Origin: Candidatus Saccharibacteria bacterium UBA6040
Lineage (GTDB): Bacteria > Patescibacteriota > Saccharimonadia > Saccharimonadales > Saccharimonadaceae
Direction of reading: 5' to 3'
Length of the DNA: 64,000 nucleotides
Assembly (NCBI GenBank): GCA_002429245.1
Contig: DIZA01000006.1
Location: 248,001 to 312,000, forward strand
In this document: positions 32,015 through 42,480 of the stretch, piece by piece
Layout: each line of letters starts with the position of its first letter
Numbering within the stretch: position 1 is the stretch's first letter
The notes under the pieces: generated by a model
What the model saw: the letters and a program-made list of their open reading frames with translations, nothing else
Told to the model about the DNA's origin: nothing
Databases searched by the model: none
Translations under genes and position numbers: made by a program

Positions 32015-33898
32015 ATGAATGCGCAAGATATCCGAAACTCGTACCTAGAGTTCTTTAAAGAGCGTGGCCACGCAATTATTCCTCGTGCCAAACTAGTTCC
32101 GTACAATGACCCAACAACCTTATTTACTGGAAGTGGTATGCAGCCACTTCTGCCGTATCTTCTTGGTGAACCACACCAGGCCGGCGTTCGTTTAACTGAT
32201 AGTCAGACGAGTCTTCGAGCCCAAGATATTGAAGATGTTGGCGATAATCGTCATACGACCTTCTTTGAGATGCTGGGTAACTGGAGCCTCGGTGATTACT
32301 TTAAAGAGCAACAGATTCGTTGGTTCTTTGAATTCCTCGTTGATGTCGTTGGACTAGATCCACATAAAATCTACGTCACAGCATTTATCGGTGATGAAAA
32401 ACACGGTATCCCTCGCGACGATGAGGCTGCAAATATTTGGCAAAAAGTCTTTGAAGAAAAGGGTATTGAAGCAAAGATTGTTGAAGTTGGTTCACAAGCT
32501 GACGGTGACGCACGTGGTATTAATCTGGGTGAGCGTATTTTCTTTTACGATGATGGTGAAAACTGGTGGAGCCGAGGTGGTGGTATCGAAAAAACACCAA
32601 TTGGTGATCCTTGCGGCCCTGATAGTGAAGTCTTCTATGATTTTGGTCCTCAAAACCATGCTGAAGGTTTCGGACTGGCGCACCCTGCCAGCGATAGCGG
32701 GCAATTTATGGAAATTGGAAACCAAGTCTTTATGCAGTATCGACGACTTGAAGATGGTTCATTTGAATCACTCGAAAAGCAGAATGTCGACTTTGGTGGC
32801 GGGCTTGAACGTATTGCGGCTGCCCAAATTGATAGTCCTGATGTCTTTAAGATCAGTCTTTTGTGGCCAATCATTGAACGGCTTCAGAAATTATCTGGTA
32901 AAACCTACGAAGCAAACACTGCTAGTATGCGTGTGATTGCCGATCACCTTCGTGCGGCAACCTTCCTGGCTGTGGATGGCGTGAAGCCTTCAAACAAAGA
33001 ACAGGGCTATGTCATGCGTCGCCTGATTCGTCGTGCCGTTCGTTTCGCCTTTGATCTTGGTATTGAGCAGAACTTCCTCGAAGGAATTGTTCCTGTGATC
33101 GCTGACATGTACGTGGATGATTATCCAGAAGTGGCAGAACAACGTGATGATATTATTGCGACTCTTGTGAAGGAAGAAAAAGTATTTCGTCAGACACTGC
33201 GAAAGGGCATCAACGAACTGGCAAAGTTTAAAGAGAACGGCGTGACCGGTGCTGAAATCTTTACACTTTACGATACCTACGGATTTCCATTAGAACTTTC
33301 AACCGAAGAAGCGTTTAAACAAGACATTAAGTTATCTGACAACTGGCGTGAAGAATTCGATGCAAAAATGAAAGAGCAGCGTGAACGCTCTCAGACTGCA
33401 GCAAAGGGTGTCTTTAAGGGTGGCCTTGGTGGCCAGACTGAAATTCACAAACAGTACCACACCGCAACACACCTGATGTATGCGGCGCTTCGAAAAGTCC
33501 TCGGCGATCACGTCACACAACACGGGAGCAATATTACCGAAGAGCGACTTCGTTTTGACTTTAACCATGACGAAAAAATGACACCAGAACAAATTAATGA
33601 AGTAGAAATACTTGTTAATCAGTGGATTAAAGAAGACCTGCCTGTTTCATACAAAGAATATCCAACGTCGGAAGCATTTGAAATGGGCGCCATCGGTGCA
33701 TTTGGCGATAAGTACGGCGAATCGGTCAAGGTCTATAAAATGGGCGAAGAGCCAAACCGCGTTAGCTTTGAAATTTGCGGTGGTCCTCACGTTGAGCACA
33801 CGCTCGAATTAATTCAGCCTGGTGATAAAGTCTTCAAGATTACAAAAGAAGAATCAAGCAGCGCCGGAATCAGGCGCGTCAAAGCAATTATTGTCTAA
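32015..33898 (+). CDS. alaS: Alanyl-tRNA synthetase, short form lacking the C-Ala domain
   Basis: 627 aa versus about 870 in typical bacteria. The class II catalytic core (FTGSGMQPLLPYLLGE, GNWSLGDYFK, GGGLERIAA) and tRNA-recognition region are present. So is the editing domain with zinc ligands HTATH and CGGPH. The protein stops shortly after the editing domain (SSAGIRRVKAIIV), so the oligomerisation/DHHA1 (C-Ala) domain is absent. The stop is genuine in this sequence and is followed after 3 nt by the convergent neighbour, leaving no remnant. Confidence 0.94.
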   Translation: MNAQDIRNSYLEFFKERGHAIIPRAKLVPYNDPTTLFTGSGMQPLLPYLLGEPHQAGVRLTDSQTSLRAQDIEDVGDNRHTTFFEMLGNWSLGDYFKEQQIRWFFEFLVDVVGLDPHKIYVTAFIGDEKHGIPRDDEAANIWQKVFEEKGIEAKIVEVGSQADGDARGINLGERIFFYDDGENWWSRGGGIEKTPIGDPCGPDSEVFYDFGPQNHAEGFGLAHPASDSGQFMEIGNQVFMQYRRLEDGSFESLEKQNVDFGGGLERIAAAQIDSPDVFKISLLWPIIERLQKLSGKTYEANTASMRVIADHLRAATFLAVDGVKPSNKEQGYVMRRLIRRAVRFAFDLGIEQNFLEGIVPVIADMYVDDYPEVAEQRDDIIATLVKEEKVFRQTLRKGINELAKFKENGVTGAEIFTLYDTYGFPLELSTEEAFKQDIKLSDNWREEFDAKMKEQRERSQTAAKGVFKGGLGGQTEIHKQYHTATHLMYAALRKVLGDHVTQHGSNITEERLRFDFNHDEKMTPEQINEVEILVNQWIKEDLPVSYKEYPTSEAFEMGAIGAFGDKYGESVKVYKMGEEPNRVSFEICGGPHVEHTLELIQPGDKVFKITKEESSSAGIRRVKAIIV

Positions 33899-33901
33899 TA
33901 A

Positions 33902-34954
33902 TTACTCTAAGATAAAGTTATCGAGATGGGCGTAAGATTTCATCGGCTTTTTGATGATTCTTAGGAAGTGTGAGCAGGCATACGCCCAACGATTAAAGTC
34001 TTTAGGGCTAATAACCTCAGTTGTCTGTATGCCGGGGAAATTTAAGACGCGAGGGTCGATAACAGTTGAAGATTGCTCTGCGTAGTTTTCACTCTGCTTC
34101 TCCGCGGTGATATCTTCGCTAGCCTGTTCTATGTTCATGACTGTTTGGAAAAGGCGTGTTTCGATTGAAGTTGGCAAATCGTTGATATCGCTCACCTCAT
34201 TGAGCTGGAGTGTATTTTGAATTGAACTTTTGTCTGGAAATTCTTGTTCGGTGAGGACTGCATAAATAGGGCTTCCTTTTGTACTATCGAAAATAGCACG
34301 TGTCTCAACTGATGAATGACCTGAATGATCGCCAAGCGTCATGATAATCTGTTCGAAGAGATGTGTTTTTGGGTCACGAACATTTGATAATGCAACTTCA
34401 GAGAGCTCAATCGGAAGATTTGGGTAGGATGGGTTGTACTGACGGGCATATACGAATGATGCGGCAAGTCCAAGCGCCTCTTCCGGTGTTACGGGATATG
34501 AGACGGGGTCGAATCCTTCGGTGAAGGTATCGTGTCTGCCAACACCATCTTGTACGGAGAAGGTGTGCGGTCGGTCATCCGTTTCGAATTGCATTGAGAG
34601 TGTTATTTTTTCAGACGCAGGTGCTTTCTTCTTTTTCTTTCCCTCGGTAGGCTCATCAACTTGAGTTATTTTTAGTTTCGAAATAATGTAGTAGGCTTTT
34701 GGAAATGAATCGCGAAGCGAGGTTGGAAAACGAGTCGTCATTATATCTGGATCAACATAGATTGGATCACTGTCTTCGGTGTCATCCTCAGGGTGTGCGT
34801 ACTCATATGCGGCAGTACGATCAAGGCGGGAGTCGTACATGAGGTGCTCGAAAGCAATACTGTAGGGGAGAGCCTCTACCTGGTCAATTGCGCTGAGTGC
34901 TTCGGCCGAGTGGGACTCGTGTTCACTAGGAATAGGAACCTGGGGTGATGTCAT
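33902..34954 (-). CDS. Unknown 350-aa soluble protein
   Basis: Not recognised. Start ATG 34952-34954 is 6 nt after a TGCTATAAT box (leaderless). The protein is acidic and soluble without signal or membrane segment. A Lys-rich linker (GKKKKKAPASEK) lies near residue 108. Before and after it are beta-rich segments (SKLKITQVDE, KITLSMQFETDD). It may be two similar domains, but no motif allows a function. Convergent with alaS, divergent from the FtsA-like gene. Confidence 0.6.
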   Translation of the reverse strand: MTSPQVPIPSEHESHSAEALSAIDQVEALPYSIAFEHLMYDSRLDRTAAYEYAHPEDDTEDSDPIYVDPDIMTTRFPTSLRDSFPKAYYIISKLKITQVDEPTEGKKKKKAPASEKITLSMQFETDDRPHTFSVQDGVGRHDTFTEGFDPVSYPVTPEEALGLAASFVYARQYNPSYPNLPIELSEVALSNVRDPKTHLFEQIIMTLGDHSGHSSVETRAIFDSTKGSPIYAVLTEQEFPDKSSIQNTLQLNEVSDINDLPTSIETRLFQTVMNIEQASEDITAEKQSENYAEQSSTVIDPRVLNFPGIQTTEVISPKDFNRWAYACSHFLRIIKKPMKSYAHLDNFILE

Positions 34955-34960
34955 TAGATT

Positions 34961-34966
34961 ATTATA
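34961..34966 (-). promoter_or_regulatory. Extended -10 box of the 350-aa gene
   Basis: Minus-strand TGC-TATAAT, 6 nt before the ATG at 34954. Confidence 0.65.
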
Positions 34967-35016
34967 GCATATTTAACGTAAAAGTACAATTCTTAGGAGC
35001 ATAAGCACCAATGTTA

Positions 35017-35022
35017 TATAAT
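35017..35022 (+). promoter_or_regulatory. -10 box of the FtsA-like gene
   Basis: TATAAT overlaps the in-frame ATG at 35021. The start at 35033, 10 nt downstream, is therefore the likely one. Confidence 0.6.
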
Positions 35023-35032
35023 GGACGGTAAT

Positions 35033-36298
35033 ATGGTATTAGAAAAACTACGAAAAGGCCGCAAAAAAGCGCCAGCCGATGACTACATTGTTGCACTTGA
35101 TATAGGAACGGAATTCGTGAAAGCCTTAATCGCCAAGGTTAATGGCGAAGAGCTCGAAATTGTCGGCGTCGGTCGCTCTCGTCAAGATGTCAGCGACATG
35201 CACTCTGGCGCAATTGCCGATATTGCAGGGGTCGTTCGTAATTGTGAAGAGGCTCTGGCTGACGCCGAAGAACAAGCTGGGCTACAGGCAAAACGCGTCG
35301 TCATTGGTATCGCCGGCGAACTTGTTAAAGGCGTCACGGACACTATTCGTTATCGTCGTCCACAACCAGATCGTCCACTTGACTCTGCTGAAATGGAATT
35401 TATCATCGAGAAGGTTCAAGAACGTGCTCAGATTAAAGCGCAACGACAGATTGCACTTGAATCAGGTAATGACGAAGTTGAAGTAAAGCTCGTCAACAGC
35501 GCCCTCGTTAGCATTCACATTGACGGATACAAAGTCAGTAACCCGATCGGCTTTCAGGGTCGTGATGTTGCCGTCCAGATCTACACCGCTTTTGCTCCAA
35601 TGGTGCACATCGGTGCGCTTGAGAGAGTTGCCGACGAACTTTCACTAGAGCTACTTGCTGTTGCCGCAGAACCCTTTGCCGTTAGCCGTTCAGTCTTAGG
35701 GAACGACGCTAGTAGTAACTTTACGGCTATTCTCGCCGACGTTGGTGGTGGAACAACCGACATCGCAGTCGTCAATGACGGTGGCGTTGAAGGAACGAAG
35801 ATGTTCGGTATTGGTGGACGAAGCTTTACTCAGACGATCGCTAGCGAAATGGAATTATCATACAAGGATGCTGAAAAGCTGAAGGTCAATATTGATCACA
35901 ATCAGATCAAAGCGAGCGTTGCCAAAGAAGTAAACGAAGCAATCGATAAAACACTTGAGGTCTGGATTGCGGGTGTTGAACTTGCACTCAGCGAATTTGA
36001 TTCAATTGATCACTTACCAAACCGAATCCTCCTTTGTGGTGGTGGTTCAAGCCTTGAGAAGCTCGTGACCGCTCTCGAAAGTAGCGAATGGCACAAGGAT
36101 CTTCCGTTCACAAAAAAGCCAACCGTACATCACATTCAGCCGTCTGAAGTAATCGGCGTGGTTGACTCCACCAAGGACGTGACTGACCATACATTCATTA
36201 CCGCAATGGGTCTCTTGCGGGTTGGCTATGATACAATACTAGGGAGTGGAGAAGGGGATTCGATCAAAGAAAAACTTAATCGCCTTCTGAGAATCTAA
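35033..36298 (+). CDS. ftsA: FtsA-like actin-family ATPase
   Basis: 421 aa. Actin-fold motifs: ALDIGTEFVKALIA (phosphate 1), ADVGGGTTDIAV (phosphate 2), and LLCGGGSSLEKL (adenosine). The segment GLQAKRVVIGIAGELVKG fits the 1C domain typical of FtsA. FtsA tethers FtsZ to the membrane. No clear C-terminal amphipathic tail is seen, although KEKLNRLLRI could serve. PilM is the main alternative, given the membrane protein directly downstream (1-nt gap). Confidence 0.75.
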   Translation: MVLEKLRKGRKKAPADDYIVALDIGTEFVKALIAKVNGEELEIVGVGRSRQDVSDMHSGAIADIAGVVRNCEEALADAEEQAGLQAKRVVIGIAGELVKGVTDTIRYRRPQPDRPLDSAEMEFIIEKVQERAQIKAQRQIALESGNDEVEVKLVNSALVSIHIDGYKVSNPIGFQGRDVAVQIYTAFAPMVHIGALERVADELSLELLAVAAEPFAVSRSVLGNDASSNFTAILADVGGGTTDIAVVNDGGVEGTKMFGIGGRSFTQTIASEMELSYKDAEKLKVNIDHNQIKASVAKEVNEAIDKTLEVWIAGVELALSEFDSIDHLPNRILLCGGGSSLEKLVTALESSEWHKDLPFTKKPTVHHIQPSEVIGVVDSTKDVTDHTFITAMGLLRVGYDTILGSGEGDSIKEKLNRLLRI

Positions 36299-36299
36299 C

Positions 36300-37967
36300 A
36301 TGAATAAAGACGTTATTTACATCGATGTTGACGACGACGTCACCGCAATTATTGGTAAAATCAAAAAAGCCAAAGAAAAAATCGTCGCCGTTGTTCCTCC
36401 GAAACGAGCAGGAACGCTCCAAAGTGCAGTCAATCTGCGCCTTCTTGACCGTATGGCGAAAGCTGATAAAAAACAGCTCGTCCTTATTACTAATAATCAG
36501 GCGTTGATCGCGCTTGCTGCCAATTCATCGATTCCTGTTGCAAAAAACCTTCAGTCAAAACCTGAAATTGCTGAAATCACGGCGGTTGCTGTTGATGACG
36601 CAGACGATATTATTGATGGTTCTGATCTGCCGGTTGGCGACCACGCTAACACTATTAAGGTAAAAGACGGTACTCGTGCAACAGTTGGCGCGACTGCGAT
36701 TCGAAGCGACGTCGTTGATTCTCTTGATATCGATAACCCAAATGATGAGAACGTATCTGAAGTTCTTGCAGCTGCACCCGCTGTTCGAAAAGCGGCTCGC
36801 GGACAAAAGAGTAAGGTAAACATTCCCAACTTTGATAAGTTCCGTAAACGTCTCTTCCTCGGTATTGGTGGCGGAATCCTTCTGGCTGCATTACTAATAT
36901 GGATGTTTGTTTTTGCTCCGGCTGCGACGGTGATTGTGACCGCAGCAACAACTCCGACGCCTGTCAGCGCAACCTTTAAACTTGGTGGAACTGCTGCGAC
37001 TGATTTTAAGGCAGGTATCGTCAAGTCGGTTTCTCAGACTGAAAAGAAAGACGAAACGATTCAGTTTGATGCGACAGGAACAAAAGACCTCGGTACCCCG
37101 GCGACTGGAATCGTTAAGTTCTCTACATCGGATGCTGCAACAGCCATCGGAGGAGCAACCATTCCCGCGGGGACACAACTAACGACTACTTCGGGGCTCG
37201 TCTTTACGACAGATAGTGCCGCCGTTATCAATTCTCAGAATTATCAGAATGTACAAGTAGGCATCACCGCAACAGTAAGTGGTACAGACCACAACGGAGC
37301 ATCTGGGTCAATGTCTGGTGCGCCAAGTAAAATATCCGCAAGTATTGTTGACACAACGGCAGGTGGTACGAGCAAGATTGTAAAAGTTCCTAGTTCCGAC
37401 GACATCGACCGCGCAACAGGACAATTGATCGGTCAATCAACTGATGCCGAGAAGAAGACTCTGTCAGCAAAGTTCACTAATGGTGAAAAGGTAATCGACA
37501 GTAGTTTCACGGTTGACCGTGCTCCGGCTGTCTCAGCTCCAGCAGTAAACGCAGAAGCAACATCGGGTAAAGCGACGCTGACTATCTCGACAACGTACAC
37601 TATCTCAGCTATTCCTTCGGCCGACCTTGAGTCATATTTGAATAGTAGTCTCAGCGCCCAGTTAACTGACACAAATAGTCAGAAAGTATACGACAACGGT
37701 ATCAAGCAAGCTGGCCTCAGTAACTACAAGAACGAAGGCGGTGTTCAAACCGTTGCTGTTACAACGACCGGTCAAGTTGGTCCAAAGATCGATGAAACGA
37801 CAATCAAAAACCAGGTAAAGGGCAAGATCTACGGTGAGGTCCAATCAGCCCTGTCATCGATCGACGGCATTAAGAACGTTGACGTAAAGTTCTCGTACTT
37901 CTGGGTCACAAAAGTTCCAAACAATATCAATAAGATTCATATCGAATTTAAACTAGAGAACAGTTAG
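36300..37967 (+). CDS. Baseplate J-like membrane protein
   Basis: 555 aa. Residues 1-95 form a small alpha/beta domain (KEKIVAVVPPKRAGTL). An acidic linker is followed by one membrane helix (about residues 180-203, GIGGGILLAALLIWMFVF). The outer part (205-555) has the features of a baseplate J/gp47-like fold: IPAGTQLTTTSGLVFTT and repeated beta segments. Such proteins are often seen in Patescibacteria, but their role is unknown. It starts 1 nt after the FtsA-like gene, and ruvX follows 4 nt after it, so all are one operon. Confidence 0.7.
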   Translation: MNKDVIYIDVDDDVTAIIGKIKKAKEKIVAVVPPKRAGTLQSAVNLRLLDRMAKADKKQLVLITNNQALIALAANSSIPVAKNLQSKPEIAEITAVAVDDADDIIDGSDLPVGDHANTIKVKDGTRATVGATAIRSDVVDSLDIDNPNDENVSEVLAAAPAVRKAARGQKSKVNIPNFDKFRKRLFLGIGGGILLAALLIWMFVFAPAATVIVTAATTPTPVSATFKLGGTAATDFKAGIVKSVSQTEKKDETIQFDATGTKDLGTPATGIVKFSTSDAATAIGGATIPAGTQLTTTSGLVFTTDSAAVINSQNYQNVQVGITATVSGTDHNGASGSMSGAPSKISASIVDTTAGGTSKIVKVPSSDDIDRATGQLIGQSTDAEKKTLSAKFTNGEKVIDSSFTVDRAPAVSAPAVNAEATSGKATLTISTTYTISAIPSADLESYLNSSLSAQLTDTNSQKVYDNGIKQAGLSNYKNEGGVQTVAVTTTGQVGPKIDETTIKNQVKGKIYGEVQSALSSIDGIKNVDVKFSYFWVTKVPNNINKIHIEFKLENS

Positions 37968-37971
37968 CCCT

Positions 37972-38373
37972 ATGAGCAGCCAATCACTTGTCTGTCTTGA
38001 CGTGGGTGAGAAGCGAATCGGGGTCGCTGTTGCTGACACTGCGGTTCGTATTGCCATAGCTTTTGATACGATCGATGTTGATGGTGAAGAACTGAATAAG
38101 ATCGCTGAAATTGTTATTCGCGAAGGTGCCAAGACGATTGTCGTTGGCTACCCTCGTAATCAGAGCGGTGAAACAACCGCACAGACGAGTTACGTTGAAA
38201 GATTCACCGAAGGCCTCGCTGACATTGCAGAAGAAATTGTGTTTCAAGACGAATCTCTGACGAGTGTCATGGCCGAAAATCGTCTTATTGCGATGAAAAA
38301 ACCATACACGAAAGGTGACATTGACGCTCAAGCAGCGGCAATTATCCTCGAAGATTACATGGAGACGCATTAG
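37972..38373 (+). CDS. ruvX: RuvX/YqgF Holliday-junction resolvase-like nuclease
   Basis: 133 aa, RNase H fold. CLDVGEKRIGVAV (catalytic Asp), VVGYPRNQSGE, FQDESLTS (acid) and KGDIDAQAAAIILEDYM (final Asp) match the family, which processes the 5' end of pre-16S rRNA. The stop TAG overlaps by 1 nt the GTG start of mltG, an arrangement common in bacteria (ruvX-mltG). Confidence 0.93.
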   Translation: MSSQSLVCLDVGEKRIGVAVADTAVRIAIAFDTIDVDGEELNKIAEIVIREGAKTIVVGYPRNQSGETTAQTSYVERFTEGLADIAEEIVFQDESLTSVMAENRLIAMKKPYTKGDIDAQAAAIILEDYMETH

Positions 38374-39551
38374 TGGACATACGACCGGTACGACCAAGAA
38401 CTCCTAAAGTACCAACTCCTCCTGTAGTTTCGCCGATTCCCGCCATACCTTCTACGCCGATCGTTTCAGTAGACGTTCCCGCACCACTTCCTATCGACAT
38501 AACACCCGCAGGGCTTGATGCAAGAAAAAAGAGAAACACCAAGAAAATCATTCTTTTCTCACTTATAGGATTGGCTGTCCTTATCATTGCGTTCGTCGCT
38601 GCAACATTTATCTGGTACAAGACGGAGCTCTCGCCTGTTGACAGCAAGCGAACGGATCTCGTGAAGGTGACTATTGATCCAGGGACATCACCTAAAGCGA
38701 TCGGTGAGCTACTTAAGGGTAAAGGGGTTATTCGTAATACAACTGCCTACACGATCTATACACGGCTCGAAAAGGTCCAAAATAGCCTTCAGGCGGGGAC
38801 GTATCGTCTTTCACCTGCTGAATCAACTCCTGAAATCGTGAAACACCTGACGAATGGTACTGTTGATACGTTCAAGATCACCTTCTTACCGGGGGCGACA
38901 TTAGCTGAAAATAGGAAAGTGTTACTTGACGCTGGGTATACGACGACCGAAGTTGATACTGCACTGAACGCAACGTATGACTCACCGTTGTTTGATACAA
39001 AACCAGCTTCCGCTGACCTTGAAGGCTATATTTACGGCGAAACCTACAATTTCAGTGCCGGTGTGGCAGTCCAAGACATTTTGGCGCGTACTTTCGGGGA
39101 ATATGCACAAGTCATTAAAGATAATGACCTTATCGCTAAGTTTCAGTCACACGGGCTAACTCTTTTTCAGGGGATAACACTTGCCTCTATCGTCCAAAGA
39201 GAAGCGACAAAGGGGTCTGAGGCACAGATTGCACAAGTATTCTACCTACGACTAGCTGAAAATATGCCACTTGGTTCTGATGTAACGTATCAGTACATTG
39301 CCGATAAAACGGGCGTGGCACGCGATCCAAATCTTGATTCCCCATATAACACCCGTCGCTACACAGGACTACCTCCAGGACCGATTTCGACACCAGGGAT
39401 AGGGTCGCTTGAAGCAGTAGCGACACCAGCTGTGGGGGACTACTTATACTTCCTTAGTGGTGATGATAACGTAACCTATTACGCACACACGTTAAGTGAG
39501 CACGAAGCTAACATTGCAGCGCACTGTAAAGTTAAGTGTAGCACTCTCTAA
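38373..39551 (+). CDS. mltG: Endolytic murein transglycosylase
   Basis: 392 aa, GTG start. A cytoplasmic Pro-rich N-tail (about 55 aa), one membrane helix (about 60-83), then a YceG domain: VTIDPGTSPKAIGELL, the catalytic Glu in LASIVQREATKG, YNTRRYTGLPPGPISTPG, and the C-terminal YYAHTLSEHEANI. MltG cuts nascent peptidoglycan glycan strands and sets their length. The Pro/Val-rich cytoplasmic tail is a lineage-specific extension. Confidence 0.92.
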   Translation: MDIRPVRPRTPKVPTPPVVSPIPAIPSTPIVSVDVPAPLPIDITPAGLDARKKRNTKKIILFSLIGLAVLIIAFVAATFIWYKTELSPVDSKRTDLVKVTIDPGTSPKAIGELLKGKGVIRNTTAYTIYTRLEKVQNSLQAGTYRLSPAESTPEIVKHLTNGTVDTFKITFLPGATLAENRKVLLDAGYTTTEVDTALNATYDSPLFDTKPASADLEGYIYGETYNFSAGVAVQDILARTFGEYAQVIKDNDLIAKFQSHGLTLFQGITLASIVQREATKGSEAQIAQVFYLRLAENMPLGSDVTYQYIADKTGVARDPNLDSPYNTRRYTGLPPGPISTPGIGSLEAVATPAVGDYLYFLSGDDNVTYYAHTLSEHEANIAAHCKVKCSTL

Positions 39552-39586
39552 CGGGGGTGACAGTTTACAAAAAACCACAAACTTAA

Positions 39587-39615
39587 TTGACCTAATCTCA
39601 TTTTTTTGCTAAACT
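39587..39615 (+). promoter_or_regulatory. Promoter of the LysM-CHAP gene
   Basis: -35 TTGACC (39587-39592), exactly 17 bp, extended -10 TGC-TAAACT (-10 at 39610-39615). The start site would be near 39622, giving a leader of about 218 nt, far longer than other leaders in the window. Confidence 0.65.
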
Positions 39616-39621
39616 TATGAA

Positions 39622-39839
39622 AGCACATTATGTGGTACTGTCTACTAGTGATATCTAAATAAGCATTATGCTTATGAAAATAAACACAAGCGAGTGGGAA
39701 GAACAGTTCATGAATGAGCCTACCAAAACTGTCGCACGGGTACCGAAAACTTTTGAAATATATTAATTAAATCGGTCGACATGTACCCCGTTCCCGCAAG
39801 GGAAGTAAGACTTAGTAAGGTAGACGCCCTCGTAGTAAT
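39622..39839 (+). promoter_or_regulatory. Long structured 5' leader (candidate cis-regulatory RNA)
   Basis: About 218 nt without a gene. Visible pairs are TACTA (near 39642) with TAGTA (near 39833), which could close the whole leader; CTACC (near 39720) with GGTAG (near 39818); GGGTAC (near 39738) with GTACCC (near 39783); and TTCCC-gcaa-GGGAA (near 39791-39804). The nested closures suggest a folded riboswitch-like or protein-controlled leader. No known riboswitch consensus is recognised. Confidence 0.4.
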
Positions 39840-41003
39840 ATGAGCGGCAGGAGAACGATAATTCGTAATCAGATCTCTGGCAACATCGCCCAAGGATCCG
39901 TTGCAGCTTCCAAGCCGCAAACGATCGTCCGACCTCGATTAGCGAAAGCTAAGGGACGGATCAAATCGTCAACTATCGCCGTTTACGCAAGTGTTTTTGT
40001 ACTCCTTGTAGTACTTATTGCTATTGGTTACCGTGCACCGCAAGAGGTTTCTGGCGTGGCAAATGCGGCTCCTTTAGCAACAACACCTACCGCCGATACG
40101 CAGACAACAACCGTTAACGACGTTGTTGCTTCTAACATTGCAGCAAGCGTTGCCTCTGCGACTAACCTTTCTGTTGCTCCATCAGTCGCCAGTCTTGCAA
40201 TCTCTACGCAGATTCAAAGCGAGCTTCCAAGTACCAACGATTCTTCAATTTCGAAGCCTCAAATCATTCAGGTTTCATCTGCAACCCGTAAAATCACCAG
40301 CTATACAGTTGTTGCAGGCGATACAGCTTCATCCGTTGCCGCGAAGTTTGGTATTTCAGCAACTACGGTGAAGTGGGCAAATAACTTAACAACAGAAAAC
40401 CTTGTTGTTGGTTCTAGCGTTGATATTCTTCCTCGTGATGGTATTGTGTACACCGTAAAAGCAGGTGACACAGTGCAAAGTATTGCCGACAAGTATAAAG
40501 CAGATGCATCACTTATTACGAGCGCGAACGACCTTGAAATCAGTGGTGTCACCCCTGGCCTAAAGATTATTGTTCCGAATGGTCAACTTCCTAATACTGA
40601 ACAGCCTGGCTATGTTGCTCCTGTAACGTATTCGACTGGTGGCTACTATGCTGGCTACCGTGCTGGATCAGTTGGTAACCGCTACGCCTACGGTAACTGT
40701 ACATGGTACGCTTACGAACGCCGTGCTGCGATGGGTATGGCTGTCGGAAGCTTCTGGGGTAATGGTGGTTCATGGGCATACAGTGCTCGTGCTGCCGGTT
40801 ATCTTGTGAACAACGTTCCGGCGTATGGTGCAGTCCTTGTTGAAGCAGGAAGCCCTGGACACGTTGCTGTGGTTGAAAGTGTTGCCGCTGACGGTACTGT
40901 CGTGGTGAGTGAGATGAATAACGCCGCTTACGGTGGATTCAATATCATCAACAACCGTACGATTAGTGCTGGCCAAGCTGCTGTCTATCAGTACATTCAC
41001 TAG
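39840..41003 (+). CDS. Secreted LysM-LysM-CHAP peptidoglycan hydrolase
   Basis: 387 aa. An N-terminal cytoplasmic basic stretch, one membrane helix (about 45-62), a Thr/Ser-rich linker, two LysM repeats (SYTVVAGDTASSVAAKFGIS and VYTVKAGDTVQSIADKY), a Gly/Tyr linker and a CHAP domain with catalytic Cys in GNCTWYAY and His in PGHVAVVE. It probably cleaves peptide cross-bridges of peptidoglycan (amidase or endopeptidase). It has its own promoter and a long leader; a terminator follows at 41036-41063. Confidence 0.88.
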   Translation: MSGRRTIIRNQISGNIAQGSVAASKPQTIVRPRLAKAKGRIKSSTIAVYASVFVLLVVLIAIGYRAPQEVSGVANAAPLATTPTADTQTTTVNDVVASNIAASVASATNLSVAPSVASLAISTQIQSELPSTNDSSISKPQIIQVSSATRKITSYTVVAGDTASSVAAKFGISATTVKWANNLTTENLVVGSSVDILPRDGIVYTVKAGDTVQSIADKYKADASLITSANDLEISGVTPGLKIIVPNGQLPNTEQPGYVAPVTYSTGGYYAGYRAGSVGNRYAYGNCTWYAYERRAAMGMAVGSFWGNGGSWAYSARAAGYLVNNVPAYGAVLVEAGSPGHVAVVESVAADGTVVVSEMNNAAYGGFNIINNRTISAGQAAVYQYIH

Positions 41004-41035
41004 GCTATTTCGAACATAATTCACACAATCCGAAG

Positions 41036-42377
<1,342 letters not shown>

Positions 42378-42443
42378 CTCAGCATATTCCTGAGGATCAT
42401 TCGTACCTAGCTATATTTCATTTTTCTTAAACGAATATTGTAA

Positions 42444-42466
42444 GCGCGCCGGATGGCGTGTTTTTT
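42444..42466 (+). terminator. Terminator after obgE
   Basis: GCGCGCC (42444-42450), ggat, GGCGTGT (42455-42461; two G-U pairs), ending in six T. It directly precedes the next -10 box. Confidence 0.6.
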
Positions 42467-42468
42467 GT

Positions 42469-42474
42469 TATGCT
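42469..42474 (+). promoter_or_regulatory. Extended -10 box of sbcB
   Basis: TGT-TATGCT, 6 nt before the ATG at 42481. The intervening AGGAG could alternatively act as an SD. Confidence 0.45.
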
Positions 42475-42480
42475 AGGAGT

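Noticed and set aside
39622..39839. c-di-AMP (ydaO/yuaA) riboswitch upstream of the LysM-CHAP gene
   Set aside because: The gene context fits, and CCTCGTAG near the end recalls the class, but the conserved GGGGAACCC-like and CCGAATCCG blocks are absent.
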